Source: Orlajensenia leifsoniae (GTDB lineage Bacteria; Actinomycetota; Actinomycetes; Actinomycetales; Microbacteriaceae). Taken from it: DNA of 64,000 nt. Positions 26,160 through 34,829 of the stretch are shown piece by piece. Below the pieces are notes generated by a model. It was not told where the DNA came from. It did not search any database and saw only the letters and a program-made list of their open reading frames with translations. Location: the NCBI RefSeq assembly GCF_004570845.1, contig NZ_SPQZ01000005.1:62001-126000 (forward strand). The letters run 5' to 3'. A program made the position numbers and the translations under genes. Every line of letters starts with the position of its first letter. Within the stretch, counting starts at the first letter, position 1.

Positions 26160-28229
26160 TCAGGCCTCCTGCTCGACCGGGGCCTCGAACTGCGCGTTGT
26201 ACAGCCTGTAGTACGCGCCCTGCGCCTTCAGCAGCTCGACGTGAGAGCCCTGCTCGACGATCGATCCGTTCTCCATCACGAGGATGACGTCGGCATCGCG
26301 GATCGTCGAGAGCCTGTGGGCGATCACGAAGCTGGTGCGATTGCTGCGCAACGCCGACATCGCCTTCTGCACGAGCACCTCGGTGCGGGTGTCGACCGAG
26401 CTGGTGGCCTCGTCGAGGATGAGGATCGACGGTGCGGCGAGGAAGGCCCGCGCGATGGTGATCAGCTGACGCTCGCCACTCGAGATGTTGCCGGCCTCGT
26501 CGTCGAGCACGGTGTCGTAGCCATCGGGCAGCGAGTGCACGAAGCGGTCGACGTAGGTAGCCACGGCGGCGTCGAGGATCTCCTCCTCCGTGGCATCCGG
26601 ACGCCCATAGGCGATGTTGTCCCGGATGGTCCCGCCGAACAGCCAGGTGTCCTGCAGCACCATGCCGACCCGGCCGCGCAGGTCGTCGCGGGTCATGAGC
26701 GCGGTGTCGACGCCGTTCAGGGTGATGCGTCCGGAGTCGAGTTCGTAGAAGCGCATGATCAGGTTCACGAGGGTCGTCTTGCCCGCGCCGGTCGGCCCGA
26801 CGATGGCGACGGTCGATCCCGGCTCCGCGGTCAGGTTCATGTGCTCGATCAGCGGCCTGTCGGCCACGTATCGGAACGACACGTCCTCGAACTCGAGCCT
26901 GGCGCCGCCCTCGTCGTCGGCATCCGTCGTCGTCAGAGCGTCGACGGGGTCCGGCTCCTGCTCGTCGGCGTCGAGCAGGGTGAAGATGCGCTCTGCCGAT
27001 GCCACGCCGGACTGCAGCAGGTTGGCCATCGACCCGAGCTGGCTGAGTGGCTGGGTGAACTGCCGGGAGTACTGGATGAACGCCTGCACGTCGCCGAGGC
27101 GCAGGGTGCCGCCGGCGACCATGAGTCCGCCGACCACCGCTATGGCGACGTACACCAGGTTTCCGACGAACATCATGGCCGGCATGATGATGCCCGACAC
27201 GAACTGCGCCCCGAAGCTCGCTGTGTAGAGCTCGTCGTTCTTCGCGTCGAACTGCACGTCGACCTCGCGCTGGCGGCCGAAGACCTTGACCAGCGAGTGC
27301 CCGGTGAAGGTCTCCTCGATGCGGGCGTTGAGCTCGCCCGTGTGCTTCCACTGCGCCACGAACAGCTTCTGCGAGCGCTTCGCGATGACGACGGTGATGA
27401 GAGCCGTCAGCGGGATGGTCACGAGAGCCACGAGCGCCAGCAGGGGCGAGATCGTGAACATCATGACGACGACGCCGACCACGGTGAGGATGCTGGTGAG
27501 CATCTGGCTGAGTGTCTGCTGCAGGGTCTGCGACACGTTGTCCATGTCGTTCGTCACGCGGCTGAGCACCTCACCCCGCTGCATCCCGTCGAAGTACTTC
27601 AGCGGCAGGGCGTTGATCTTGTCCTCGACGTCCCCGCGCAGCCTGTAGACCGTGCGCTGGATTGCCCCGTTCAGCACGTAGCCCTGCAGCCACATGAAGA
27701 CGCTCGAGAGCAGGTAGAGCGCGAGCACCCCCAGCAGCACCATCCCCAGGGCCGAGAAGTCGATGCCCTGACCCGGCGTGAGGGTCATGGCGTTCACCAT
27801 GTCGGCCTGCTGGGTGTCGCCGGATGCCCGGAGCTGGTCGACCACCTGGGCCTTCGTCGCGCCAGCCGGCATCTGCGACGACACGACCCCCTCGAAGATG
27901 ATGTTCGTGCCCTCGCCGAGCAGCTTCGGGCCGAGCACGCTGAAGACGACGCCGATGATGGCGAGGATCGTGACCGTGATGACCGGCACGCGTTCCGGCC
28001 TGAGGCGCCCGATCAGGCGCTTGGCCGACGGCCAGAAGGTCATCGCCTTCTCGACCGGCATCCCGGCTCCGCCTCCGAACGGCCCCCGGCCGGAGCCGGG
28101 GCCGCGCTGGGGCGGCAGGGCCGGGCCGGGCGCAGCCGTCTCCTCCTCGGCGAACTCCACCTGCAGGTCGACGGGGATGCGTTCCACCTCGGGCTCGCCG
28201 GCAGCTGTCACGTCTCGGTTCTCGGTCAT
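26160..28229 (-). CDS. Heterodimeric ABC multidrug exporter, subunit 2 (canonical Walker B)
   Basis: This 689-residue half-transporter has a polar N-terminal extension of about 75 residues with a Gly/Pro-rich stretch, six membrane helices (about 80-380) and an ATPase domain: Walker A GPTGAGKT (478-485), signature SSGER (583-587), and LDEATSSVD (605-613) with catalytic Glu. The signature departs from SGGQ, and its partner lacks the catalytic Glu. Together they make one active and one degenerate ATP site, as in TM287/288 or BmrCD. The ATG overlaps the partner stop by 4 nt. The function is export of drugs or lipids. The TetR gene upstream suggests induction by a substrate. Confidence 0.93.
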   Translation of the reverse strand: MTENRDVTAAGEPEVERIPVDLQVEFAEEETAAPGPALPPQRGPGSGRGPFGGGAGMPVEKAMTFWPSAKRLIGRLRPERVPVITVTILAIIGVVFSVLGPKLLGEGTNIIFEGVVSSQMPAGATKAQVVDQLRASGDTQQADMVNAMTLTPGQGIDFSALGMVLLGVLALYLLSSVFMWLQGYVLNGAIQRTVYRLRGDVEDKINALPLKYFDGMQRGEVLSRVTNDMDNVSQTLQQTLSQMLTSILTVVGVVVMMFTISPLLALVALVTIPLTALITVVIAKRSQKLFVAQWKHTGELNARIEETFTGHSLVKVFGRQREVDVQFDAKNDELYTASFGAQFVSGIIMPAMMFVGNLVYVAIAVVGGLMVAGGTLRLGDVQAFIQYSRQFTQPLSQLGSMANLLQSGVASAERIFTLLDADEQEPDPVDALTTTDADDEGGARLEFEDVSFRYVADRPLIEHMNLTAEPGSTVAIVGPTGAGKTTLVNLIMRFYELDSGRITLNGVDTALMTRDDLRGRVGMVLQDTWLFGGTIRDNIAYGRPDATEEEILDAAVATYVDRFVHSLPDGYDTVLDDEAGNISSGERQLITIARAFLAAPSILILDEATSSVDTRTEVLVQKAMSALRSNRTSFVIAHRLSTIRDADVILVMENGSIVEQGSHVELLKAQGAYYRLYNAQFEAPVEQEA

Positions 28230-29962
28230 GCTGCTGCCTCCGCGGCGCTCAGCTGGCTCGACACGATCTCCTCGTAGGTGGGAGAGGTCTCGAGGAGTTC
28301 GGCATGGGTGCCGCGGTCGACGATGACGCCGTCCTCGAGCACCAGGATCTGGTCGGAGTCGATGATGCTCGTCACGCGCTGGGCGACGACGAACATCGAG
28401 GCGTCGCCGATGTCGTCGCGGAGCGCCCGTCGCACCCGGGCGTCGGTGGCGACGTCGAGCGCCGAGAACGAGTCGTCGAAGATGTAGATCTCCGGCCGTT
28501 TCACCAGCGCCCGGGCGATGGCGAGGCGTTGCCGCTGCCCACCTGACACGTTCGTACCGCCTTGGGTGATGGCGGCCTCGAGTCCGCCGGCCATCCGCTC
28601 GACGAAGCCCCGGGCCTGCGCCACCTCGAGGGCGTGCCACAACTCGTCGTCGGTGGCGTCGGGCTTCCCGTACCGGAGGTTGGAGGCCACGGTGCCGGAG
28701 AACAGGTAGGGCTTCTGCGGCACCAGGCCGATGCGGCTCCAGAGCAGGTCGGGTTCGAGCTCGCGTACGTCGACTCCGTCGATGCGCACGGTGCCCTCCG
28801 TCGCGTCGAACAGCCGCGGAAGCAGGTTCACCAGCGTGGTCTTGCCTGCGCCGGTGCTGCCGATCACCGCCGTGATCGTGCCGGGCTCGACCCGGAAGGT
28901 GATGCCGCGCAGCACGGGCTGCTCCGCTCCCGGGTAGGAGAACGAGACGCCGTCGAGCTCGATGGCGCTGTGCGCTGAGAGCTCGGTGACCGGATGCCGC
29001 GACACGACCACGCTCGATTCCGTGCCGAGCACCTCGGCGATGCGATCGGCGGAGACCGAGGCCCTCGGGATCATCACCGCCATGAAGGTGGCCATCATCA
29101 CGGCCATGAGGATCTGCATGAGGTACTGGAGGAACGCCATCAGCGTTCCGACCTGCATCGAGCCGTCCTCGACGCGGAAGGCGCCAAACCAGAGCACGGC
29201 GACGCTGGAGACGTTGAGCACCGCCATGACGATCGGGAACATCAGCACCATCAGGCGTCCGGCCCGGGTGGCCGTGTCGGTGATCTCCGCGTTGGCCTTC
29301 TCGAAGCGCTGGGACTCGAGGGGCTCGCGCACGAAGGCCCGGATGACTCGGATGCCGGTGAGCTGCTCCCGCAGGACGAGGTTCACCCGGTCGATGCGCT
29401 TCTGCATGACCCTGAACAGCGGCACCATCCGCCTGACGATGAGGGCGACGGCGATGAGCAGCACGGGAACGCTGACGGCGATGAGCCACGACAGCTCGAG
29501 GTCCTGGCGCATGGCCATGATCACCCCGCCGATGGCGAGGATGGGGGCCGACACCAGCATGGTGCAGGTCATGAGCACCAGCATCTGCACCTGCTGCACG
29601 TCGTTCGTCGATCGGGTGATCAGCGACGGGGCGCCGAACTTCGACACCTCACGCTCCGAGAACGCCCCGACCTGGCGGAACACGCCGCGACGCAGGTCGC
29701 GTCCGACCGCCATGGCGGCACGGGCGCCGAAGTAGACGGCGGCGATGGCGCAGACCACCTGCGCGAGCGTGATGAGCAGCATCCAGCCACCCGTCGACAG
29801 GATGTAGGCGGTGTCGCCCGTCGACACGCCTTGGTCGATGATGTCGGCGTTGAGGGTGGGCAGGTACAGCGACGCCATGGACTGCAGGAACTGGAACACG
29901 ATGACACCGGTGAGCAGGAGCCAGTACGGCTTCAGGTACTGCCGGAGAAGACGGAGGAGCAT
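28226..29962 (-). CDS. Heterodimeric ABC multidrug exporter, subunit 1 (degenerate Walker B)
   Basis: This 578-residue half-transporter has six membrane helices in residues 1-300 and an ATPase domain with Walker A GSTGAGKT (368-375), a canonical signature VSGGQ (472-476), and FDDSFSALD (495-503), where Asp replaces the catalytic Glu. It is therefore the degenerate-site partner of the next gene. It starts 11 nt after the TetR gene stop and overlaps its partner by 4 nt, giving a TetR-subunit 1-subunit 2 operon. Confidence 0.93.
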   Translation of the reverse strand: MLLRLLRQYLKPYWLLLTGVIVFQFLQSMASLYLPTLNADIIDQGVSTGDTAYILSTGGWMLLITLAQVVCAIAAVYFGARAAMAVGRDLRRGVFRQVGAFSEREVSKFGAPSLITRSTNDVQQVQMLVLMTCTMLVSAPILAIGGVIMAMRQDLELSWLIAVSVPVLLIAVALIVRRMVPLFRVMQKRIDRVNLVLREQLTGIRVIRAFVREPLESQRFEKANAEITDTATRAGRLMVLMFPIVMAVLNVSSVAVLWFGAFRVEDGSMQVGTLMAFLQYLMQILMAVMMATFMAVMIPRASVSADRIAEVLGTESSVVVSRHPVTELSAHSAIELDGVSFSYPGAEQPVLRGITFRVEPGTITAVIGSTGAGKTTLVNLLPRLFDATEGTVRIDGVDVRELEPDLLWSRIGLVPQKPYLFSGTVASNLRYGKPDATDDELWHALEVAQARGFVERMAGGLEAAITQGGTNVSGGQRQRLAIARALVKRPEIYIFDDSFSALDVATDARVRRALRDDIGDASMFVVAQRVTSIIDSDQILVLEDGVIVDRGTHAELLETSPTYEEIVSSQLSAAEAAA

Positions 29963-29973
29963 GCTGGTGCTTT

Positions 29974-30633
29974 CTAGGCGGAGGCCGGTGCGGGTGCGGG
30001 TGCGGGTACGGGTACGGGTGCCGGCGCCTCGGCGACCCGCTCGGGACGATGCCCGACGGTGATGCCGTGAAGCAGGAGGTCGGTGATGTCGCGGGCGGTG
30101 AAGGTCTCCCCCTCCGACAGGATCGGGTGGGTCATGGAGAGCGTCGTCAGCCTGATGAGGCTGGCGGCGCGGCGTGGAGCGATGCGCAGTTCTGCCCGGT
30201 GCGGCTCCAGGAGCGCGACGACGACGGGCACGACCGGATCGTCATCCGGGCTGCCCATCCGACGGGGCTTGTGCTTGTGGGGCGGGCCGAAGCCGATCGC
30301 CGCCATGAGCGAGAACATCTCGCGCACCCGGTGCTGAACGAGCTCGACGATCGCTTCGATCGTGGAGTCCAGGGAGAGATCGACCGGGATGGTCGAGATG
30401 GCCTCGACGATGGAGGACGTATCCATGTGCCGCTCGACGGCGGCGTCGATGATGGCCTCCTTGTCGTCGAACACCGAGTACACGGTTCCCTCGGCGATGC
30501 CAGCGGCCTCGGCGATCTGTCTGCTCGTCACGGAGCGGCCGTGCTGCAGCAGCAGGGGGACGACAGCGTCGAGGATGGCGGCTCGGCGCTCGTCGCGGGA
30601 GAGGCGTTTCGCGCGGCTCGACTTCTCGGTCAT
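29974..30633 (-). CDS. TetR-family regulator of the ABC exporter
   Basis: This 219-residue regulator has an N-terminal helix-turn-helix (about 15-60, with VTSRQIAEAAGIAEGTVYSVF) and a variable ligand domain. It ends in a simple Pro-Ala/Pro-Val repeat coded by a GGTGCG-type microsatellite at about 29981-30025, prone to slippage. The ATG at 30633 fits the HTH spacing; there is no clear ribosome site, so the mRNA may have a very short leader. A palindrome 15 nt upstream is the likely operator, so it should repress its own operon with the exporter. Confidence 0.9.
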   Translation of the reverse strand: MTEKSSRAKRLSRDERRAAILDAVVPLLLQHGRSVTSRQIAEAAGIAEGTVYSVFDDKEAIIDAAVERHMDTSSIVEAISTIPVDLSLDSTIEAIVELVQHRVREMFSLMAAIGFGPPHKHKPRRMGSPDDDPVVPVVVALLEPHRAELRIAPRRAASLIRLTTLSMTHPILSEGETFTARDITDLLLHGITVGHRPERVAEAPAPVPVPAPAPAPASA

Positions 30634-30647
30634 GGAGATGAGCGTAA

Positions 30648-30667
30648 CTGAGTGAGTGCTCACTCAG
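30648..30667. promoter_or_regulatory. TetR operator palindrome
   Basis: The inverted repeat CTGAGTGAG-TG-CTCACTCAG (9-bp perfect arms, 2-nt centre) lies 15 nt upstream of the TetR start, where the promoter should be. Its size and place fit a TetR dimer site. Confidence 0.75.
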
Positions 30668-30678
30668 AACCGACATCC

Positions 30679-30695
30679 GTTCGCTCTGAGCGAAC
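30679..30695. repeat. 17-nt perfect palindrome
   Basis: GTTCGCTC-T-GAGCGAAC lies 11 nt from the TetR operator. It could be a second operator, or a hairpin downstream of the aldo/keto reductase gene. The 1-nt centre favours a protein site. Confidence 0.5.
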
Positions 30696-30718
30696 AGGTG
30701 GCCCGGCCGTCGGATGCC

Positions 30719-30736
30719 CGGCACCGGGAGGTGCCG
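30719..30736 (-). terminator. Hairpin after the aldo/keto reductase gene
   Basis: A 7-bp stem, CGGCACC/GGTGCCG, with a 4-nt loop lies 18 nt past the reductase stop. There is no U-tract. Confidence 0.45.
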
Positions 30737-30754
30737 AACCGGACTGCGAGTCGC

Positions 30755-31738
30755 TCAGGCCTGCAGCGCCGCCGGATCGAACAGCGCCGAGATCTGCGCG
30801 AGGTCGTCGGGGGTCGGCTTCCACGACGTCGCCGCCTCGGCGTTCTGCACGATCTGCTCGGGACGCGTCGCTCCGGCGATCACGCTCGTGAGCGCCGGCT
30901 GCGCCAGCATCCAGCCGAAGGTGGCCTCGAGCATCGTGATCCCGCGCTCGGAGCAGAACTCCTGATACCTGTCCATGGTTCCCCACGGAGCGGAGTCTGC
31001 GAGGTGCTTGCGGATGCGCATGATCCGGCTGTCCTCCGGGCCGCCGGCGCGGGTGAACTTGCCCGTCAGCAGGCCGTTGTAGAGCGGGAACCAGGGCAGG
31101 AAGCCCAGGCCGAAGTGCTCGGCGGCCGGGATCACCTCGGCCTCGGCGGCCCGCTCGAGCAGGCTGTACTCGTTCTGGGTCGAGATGAATCGCGGATGCG
31201 AGCCCATCCGCGCCGTGAACTCCGCTTCCGCGATCTGCCATCCGCTGAGGTTCGACGATCCGATGTAGCGGACCTTGCCGGCCGTCACGAGGTCGTCGAG
31301 GGCCGAGAGAGTCTCCTCGATGGGAGTGCTCGGATCTGGCTGGTGCAGTTGGTAGAGGTCGATCCAATCGGTCTGCAGGCGGCGCAGGCTCGCCTCGACC
31401 GCGAGGCGGATGTAGCGCCGCGATCCGCGCGCATTCCAGTCGGGACCGTTCAGGCCGCCCATGTCCATGCCGAACTTGGTGGCGAGCACGATCTTCTCGC
31501 GCTTGCCTCCCCGGAGCGCCTGGCCCATCAGGGTCTCGCTGAGCCCACGCTCAGCACCGTAGATGTCCGCGGTGTCGAAGAGCGTCACCCCGGCATCGAT
31601 GGCGGCATCGATGACCGCGGCCGTTCCGGCCTGGTCCTCACTGGCCGTCCCGGTGCGCCCGAAATTGTTGCAGCCGAGCCCCACGGTCGAGACGACGAGG
31701 CCGGATGGTCCGAGTGTGCGGTGTTCGATCGACGCCAT
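30755..31738 (-). CDS. Aldo/keto reductase
   Basis: This 327-residue NADPH-dependent oxidoreductase has a TIM-barrel layout. The catalytic tetrad is visible: Asp and Tyr in FDTADIYG (about 53-60), Lys in VLATKFG, and His in LYQLHQPD. The NADPH-binding C-terminus IAGATRPEQIVQN is present. It resembles the YghZ/Kv-beta-like and general-stress AKR group. It stands alone between other genes, so the substrate is unknown; reduction of reactive aldehydes is the usual role. Confidence 0.92.
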   Translation of the reverse strand: MASIEHRTLGPSGLVVSTVGLGCNNFGRTGTASEDQAGTAAVIDAAIDAGVTLFDTADIYGAERGLSETLMGQALRGGKREKIVLATKFGMDMGGLNGPDWNARGSRRYIRLAVEASLRRLQTDWIDLYQLHQPDPSTPIEETLSALDDLVTAGKVRYIGSSNLSGWQIAEAEFTARMGSHPRFISTQNEYSLLERAAEAEVIPAAEHFGLGFLPWFPLYNGLLTGKFTRAGGPEDSRIMRIRKHLADSAPWGTMDRYQEFCSERGITMLEATFGWMLAQPALTSVIAGATRPEQIVQNAEAATSWKPTPDDLAQISALFDPAALQA

Positions 31739-31792
31739 GTCCCCAGCCTAGGCGGCGCCGCAGCCGGACGGGCGGGGTGCCGACGACGCCAG

Positions 31793-31843
31793 GCGTCGGG
31801 AAGCTGCGGGCGTCAGGAAGCCGCGGGGGTCAGGATGCCGCGA
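31793..31843. repeat. Three 17-nt tandem repeats over the end of the MBL-fold gene
   Basis: The units begin at 31793, 31810 and 31827, with consensus GCGTCAGGAAGCCGCGG on the plus strand. The third unit contains the last codons and stop codon of the hydrolase gene. 17 is not a multiple of 3, so the extra copies lie outside the reading frame. Confidence 0.7.
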
Positions 31844-32657
31844 GCTGCGTGTAGCCGCGGATGACGGCGGGCTCGACCATCTCGAGCGGCATCCGCGAGG
31901 CACCGGCGGCACGCTCGGCCACGTACTCGACGGGCTCCCGATGGGCGAAGCCCACGCTGATGGCGTCGGCGACGGCCTGCAGCCTGTGCGCCTGCTCGTG
32001 CACGAAGGCGCGGTCGACGACGGCGCCGTGGCCGGGCACGACGAGGTCGGACTCCCCCATGTGCTCGGCCAGGTCGGCGAGCACGCGCGGCCAGCCGAGC
32101 GGGAACGACCCGGAACCGTACATCGGCGGCCCGGACTCCTCGACGACGTCGCCGACGATCCAGGTGCCGGCATCCGGAACGTGCACGACGACATCGGTGT
32201 CGGTGTGGCCGGGGGCGAGAGCGATGATCCGCACCGAGCGTCCCCCGAGGTCGAGGGTGTGCTCGTCGGTGACGAGCACGTGCGGAGGGGTGAGCTCGAC
32301 GCCGGTCCAGTCGTACTGCGGGGATGCCGACGGGTCCGCCGTCCAGGCGGCCAGCCTTGGGGCCTCGAACTCGGCGTAGTGAGCGGGGATCCGGTGGTGC
32401 CCGATGATCGTCGCGGTGCCGGCGAACACCTGGTTGCCGAAGCTGTGGTCGTAGTGGGCATGGGTGTCGACCACCCAGCGGATGTCGCCGATGCCGAGGG
32501 CTGCGACGTCGGACGCGACCTCGGCCGCCTCCCGCGGGTTGCAGCGGGTGTCGACCAGCAGCAGGCCGTCGCTGCCGCGCACGAGCGTCACCGAGATGTC
32601 GAGGGGCTCGTAGCGGGCGACGAACAGTCCGTCGGCGATCTCGTTCCAGGAGGGCAT
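31830..32657 (-). CDS. Metallo-beta-lactamase-fold hydrolase
   Basis: This 275-residue protein has the MBL zinc-site motifs THAHYDHS (about 64-71), the His of LAPGHTDTD, the Asp of IVGDVVEE, and a final VPGHG. These indicate a dinuclear metal hydrolase such as a glyoxalase II-like, lactonase or related thioester/ester hydrolase. There is no signal peptide, so it is cytoplasmic. Neighbours do not indicate the substrate. The 3-prime end lies in a small tandem repeat. Confidence 0.88.
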   Translation of the reverse strand: MPSWNEIADGLFVARYEPLDISVTLVRGSDGLLLVDTRCNPREAAEVASDVAALGIGDIRWVVDTHAHYDHSFGNQVFAGTATIIGHHRIPAHYAEFEAPRLAAWTADPSASPQYDWTGVELTPPHVLVTDEHTLDLGGRSVRIIALAPGHTDTDVVVHVPDAGTWIVGDVVEESGPPMYGSGSFPLGWPRVLADLAEHMGESDLVVPGHGAVVDRAFVHEQAHRLQAVADAISVGFAHREPVEYVAERAAGASRMPLEMVEPAVIRGYTQLAAS

Positions 32658-32838
32658 GGTTCGATCCTACGGACCCGGCCCGACCTCGAGCCGGGGCTCC
32701 GCGCTCGTCGGGCGATCGTAAGTGTGATCGTGCGTGCGGTCGTCGGCACTCCTCCCCAGGAGCCGTCGTCGCGATCACTCTCCCCGCCATGTCTGTTTCC
32801 CGCGAGAGGGGCACGGATGCCGCGGGTAGATTCGTCTC

Positions 32839-33429
32839 ATGACCACAGACACCCTCTACATCGAGCGCGTCGAGAGCCCCATCGGCCGCATCGAGATCAC
32901 GAGCGACGGCGAGCAGATCACCTCGCTCTCGATCGAGCGCGACGGCAGGCTCCCTCACGACCTCGACGACGCGGAGTCCACCGCCGTCCTCGCGGAGGCC
33001 GCCCGCCAGCTCGGCGAGTACTTCGCCGGAGACCGCACCGAGTTCGATCTCCCCGTGCGCCTGGACGGAACGGAGTTCCAGCGGGCCGTGTGGGCCGAGC
33101 TCCAGCAGCTCGACTTCGGCCAGTTCACCTCCTACGGCGAGATCGGCGCGGCCATCGGGCGACCGGGATCCGGTCGTGCCATCGGTGGCGCCGTCGGCGC
33201 CAACCCCGTGCCCATCATCGTCGGCTGCCACCGGGTTCTCTCCAGCACCGGGCGGATCACGGGCTTCAGCGCCGGGGAGGGCATACCCACGAAGGTGTGG
33301 CTGCTCGATCACGAGAGCATCGGCCACACCGAGGTGGCCGGGGCGCCAGCGCCCCTGCCCGGAACCGAGCCGATCGCCCTGACCACGGCTCCGGAACCGG
33401 CCGCAGCGGCATCAGCGGTGGCATCGTGA
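32839..33429 (+). CDS. ogt: Methylated-DNA-protein cysteine methyltransferase
   Basis: This 196-residue suicide repair enzyme moves the alkyl group from O6-alkylguanine to its active-site Cys. The motifs seen are FQRAVWAELQQLDFGQFTSY (about 74-93), the Arg finger region RPGSGRAIGGAVGANPVPII, and the active site VGCHRV. The usual residue before the Cys is Pro (PCHRV); Gly here is unusual. The C-terminal 35 residues are an Ala/Pro-rich tail beyond the family domain. It overlaps the tag gene by 4 nt (GTGA), forming an alkylation-damage repair operon. Confidence 0.93.
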   Translation: MTTDTLYIERVESPIGRIEITSDGEQITSLSIERDGRLPHDLDDAESTAVLAEAARQLGEYFAGDRTEFDLPVRLDGTEFQRAVWAELQQLDFGQFTSYGEIGAAIGRPGSGRAIGGAVGANPVPIIVGCHRVLSSTGRITGFSAGEGIPTKVWLLDHESIGHTEVAGAPAPLPGTEPIALTTAPEPAAAASAVAS

Positions 33430-34031
33430 CCTTCGGCGCCTCCCCTGTGCCCGTCGTGCCGCCCACGGTCGTGGTCGGCGACGACGGCCTCGCGCGCTGC
33501 TCCTGGGGTGCGAACGACGCTGAGTACCGCCGGTACCACGACGAGGAGTGGGGCGTCCCCCGGCACGACGAGCGGCGCCTGTTCGAGAAACTGTGCCTCG
33601 AGGGCTTCCAGGCCGGCCTGTCGTGGATCACGATCCTGCGGAAGCGCCCGGCGTTCCGCGCGGCCTTCTTCGACTTCGACGTCGAGAAGGTCGGCGCCAT
33701 GGGCGAACCCGACATCGAGCGTCTGCTGCAGGATGCCGGCATCATCCGTCACCGTGGCAAGATCCAGGCCACCATCGGCAACGCCCGCGCCACGCTTGCA
33801 CTCGGCGAGAGCCTGTCGGAGTTGATGTGGGGGTTCGCACCGGATGCCACAGGCAGACGGCGCCCGCAGTCCTGGAGCGACGTGCCCGCCGTCACCGCGG
33901 AGTCGACGGCGATGAGCAAGGAGCTGCGCCGGCGCGGCTACAGGTTCGTCGGTCCGACGACGATGTACGCCCTCATGCAGTCGACGGGCATGGTCGACGA
34001 CCACATCGCCGGCTGCTTCCGCGCTGCATGA
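33426..34031 (+). CDS. tag: DNA-3-methyladenine glycosylase I
   Basis: This 201-residue base-excision repair glycosylase removes 3-methyladenine from DNA. The family signature is clear: RCSWGANDAEYRRYHDEEWG near the N-terminus, LFEKLCLEGFQAGLSW, TILRKRPAFRAAF, and the zinc-binding end YALMQSTGMVDDHIAGC. The GTG at 33426 overlaps the ogt stop (GTGA), so the two are translationally coupled. A short N-terminal extension of about 20 residues precedes the domain. Confidence 0.95.
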   Translation: MTFGASPVPVVPPTVVVGDDGLARCSWGANDAEYRRYHDEEWGVPRHDERRLFEKLCLEGFQAGLSWITILRKRPAFRAAFFDFDVEKVGAMGEPDIERLLQDAGIIRHRGKIQATIGNARATLALGESLSELMWGFAPDATGRRRPQSWSDVPAVTAESTAMSKELRRRGYRFVGPTTMYALMQSTGMVDDHIAGCFRAA

Positions 34032-34073
34032 CGCACTCGGCCTCCGAAGTCGGGGCTCAGCGACCGTCCGGAG

Positions 34074-34823
34074 CTAGACGATCAGGGCGAGTTCGCCCGG
34101 CTTGCCCTCGATGAGCTCGAGCCTCCACCCGGCGCCCGACGCCCACTCGCGCAACTCGTCGACGGTCGCGAAGTCTCTGCCCGCCTGCATCAGCGCCCGG
34201 GTGAACGCACCCTTGGCGTGCTTGTTGAAGTGGTTGAGAGCGCGGCGCCGACCGTCGTCTCCGTCGGTGAGCACCCGCAGGTACACCGAATCGGGTCGCA
34301 CCGGAGCAGGTCCGAGGGCTGCGTAGCCCTCACTGCGGAGGTCGAGGATCAGCCCGCCGACGGGCTTCAGTGCCCGGGCGATGGCGTCGCCCCAGTGCTT
34401 CTTGAGCGAGAGTTCGGGCAGGCGCGAGTCGTGCGACATCCTGTAGGCCGGAACGCCGTCGAGGGCGGCCACGGGGCCGAGAAGGGCGGAGTGCACGAGG
34501 AGGTGCTCGTGCGCGAAGGCACGCTCGGCCTCGCTCAGGCTCGGTGCGTCGAGGGCGTCGTAGACGACTCCCGTGTAGCGGTCGATCACGGACATCGTCG
34601 CCGACGTCGTGATGGTGCGGTTGCGGGCGACCTCACCGAGCTGCGTGCGCCCGAGCTTGAGGGCGGCGACGCTAGCCTCGGTGTCCCGGGCGAGGGACTT
34701 GAGTGCGCGAATCAGCGCGCGCCGCTGCGGCGCGAGCCGGGGGAACGCGAGGGAGGTCACGTCGAGGGGCGCGCCGGTGCCGCCGTCGCGCTTGGTCTCC
34801 GACGGGGGAAGAAGGATCAGCAC
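34074..34823 (-). CDS. yaaA: YaaA-family peroxide stress protein
   Basis: This 249-residue member of the YaaA (DUF328) family has the signature start LLPPSETKRDGG, a central VIDRYTGVVYDAL, and the C-terminal LDLRSEGYAAL and NHFNKHAKGAFTRAL. In E. coli, YaaA limits free iron during peroxide stress and the fold has a DNA-binding groove. It lies 6 nt downstream of the P-loop kinase gene, probably in the same unit. Confidence 0.9.
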   Translation of the reverse strand: MLILLPPSETKRDGGTGAPLDVTSLAFPRLAPQRRALIRALKSLARDTEASVAALKLGRTQLGEVARNRTITTSATMSVIDRYTGVVYDALDAPSLSEAERAFAHEHLLVHSALLGPVAALDGVPAYRMSHDSRLPELSLKKHWGDAIARALKPVGGLILDLRSEGYAALGPAPVRPDSVYLRVLTDGDDGRRRALNHFNKHAKGAFTRALMQAGRDFATVDELREWASGAGWRLELIEGKPGELALIV

Positions 34824-34829
34824 CCGGGG

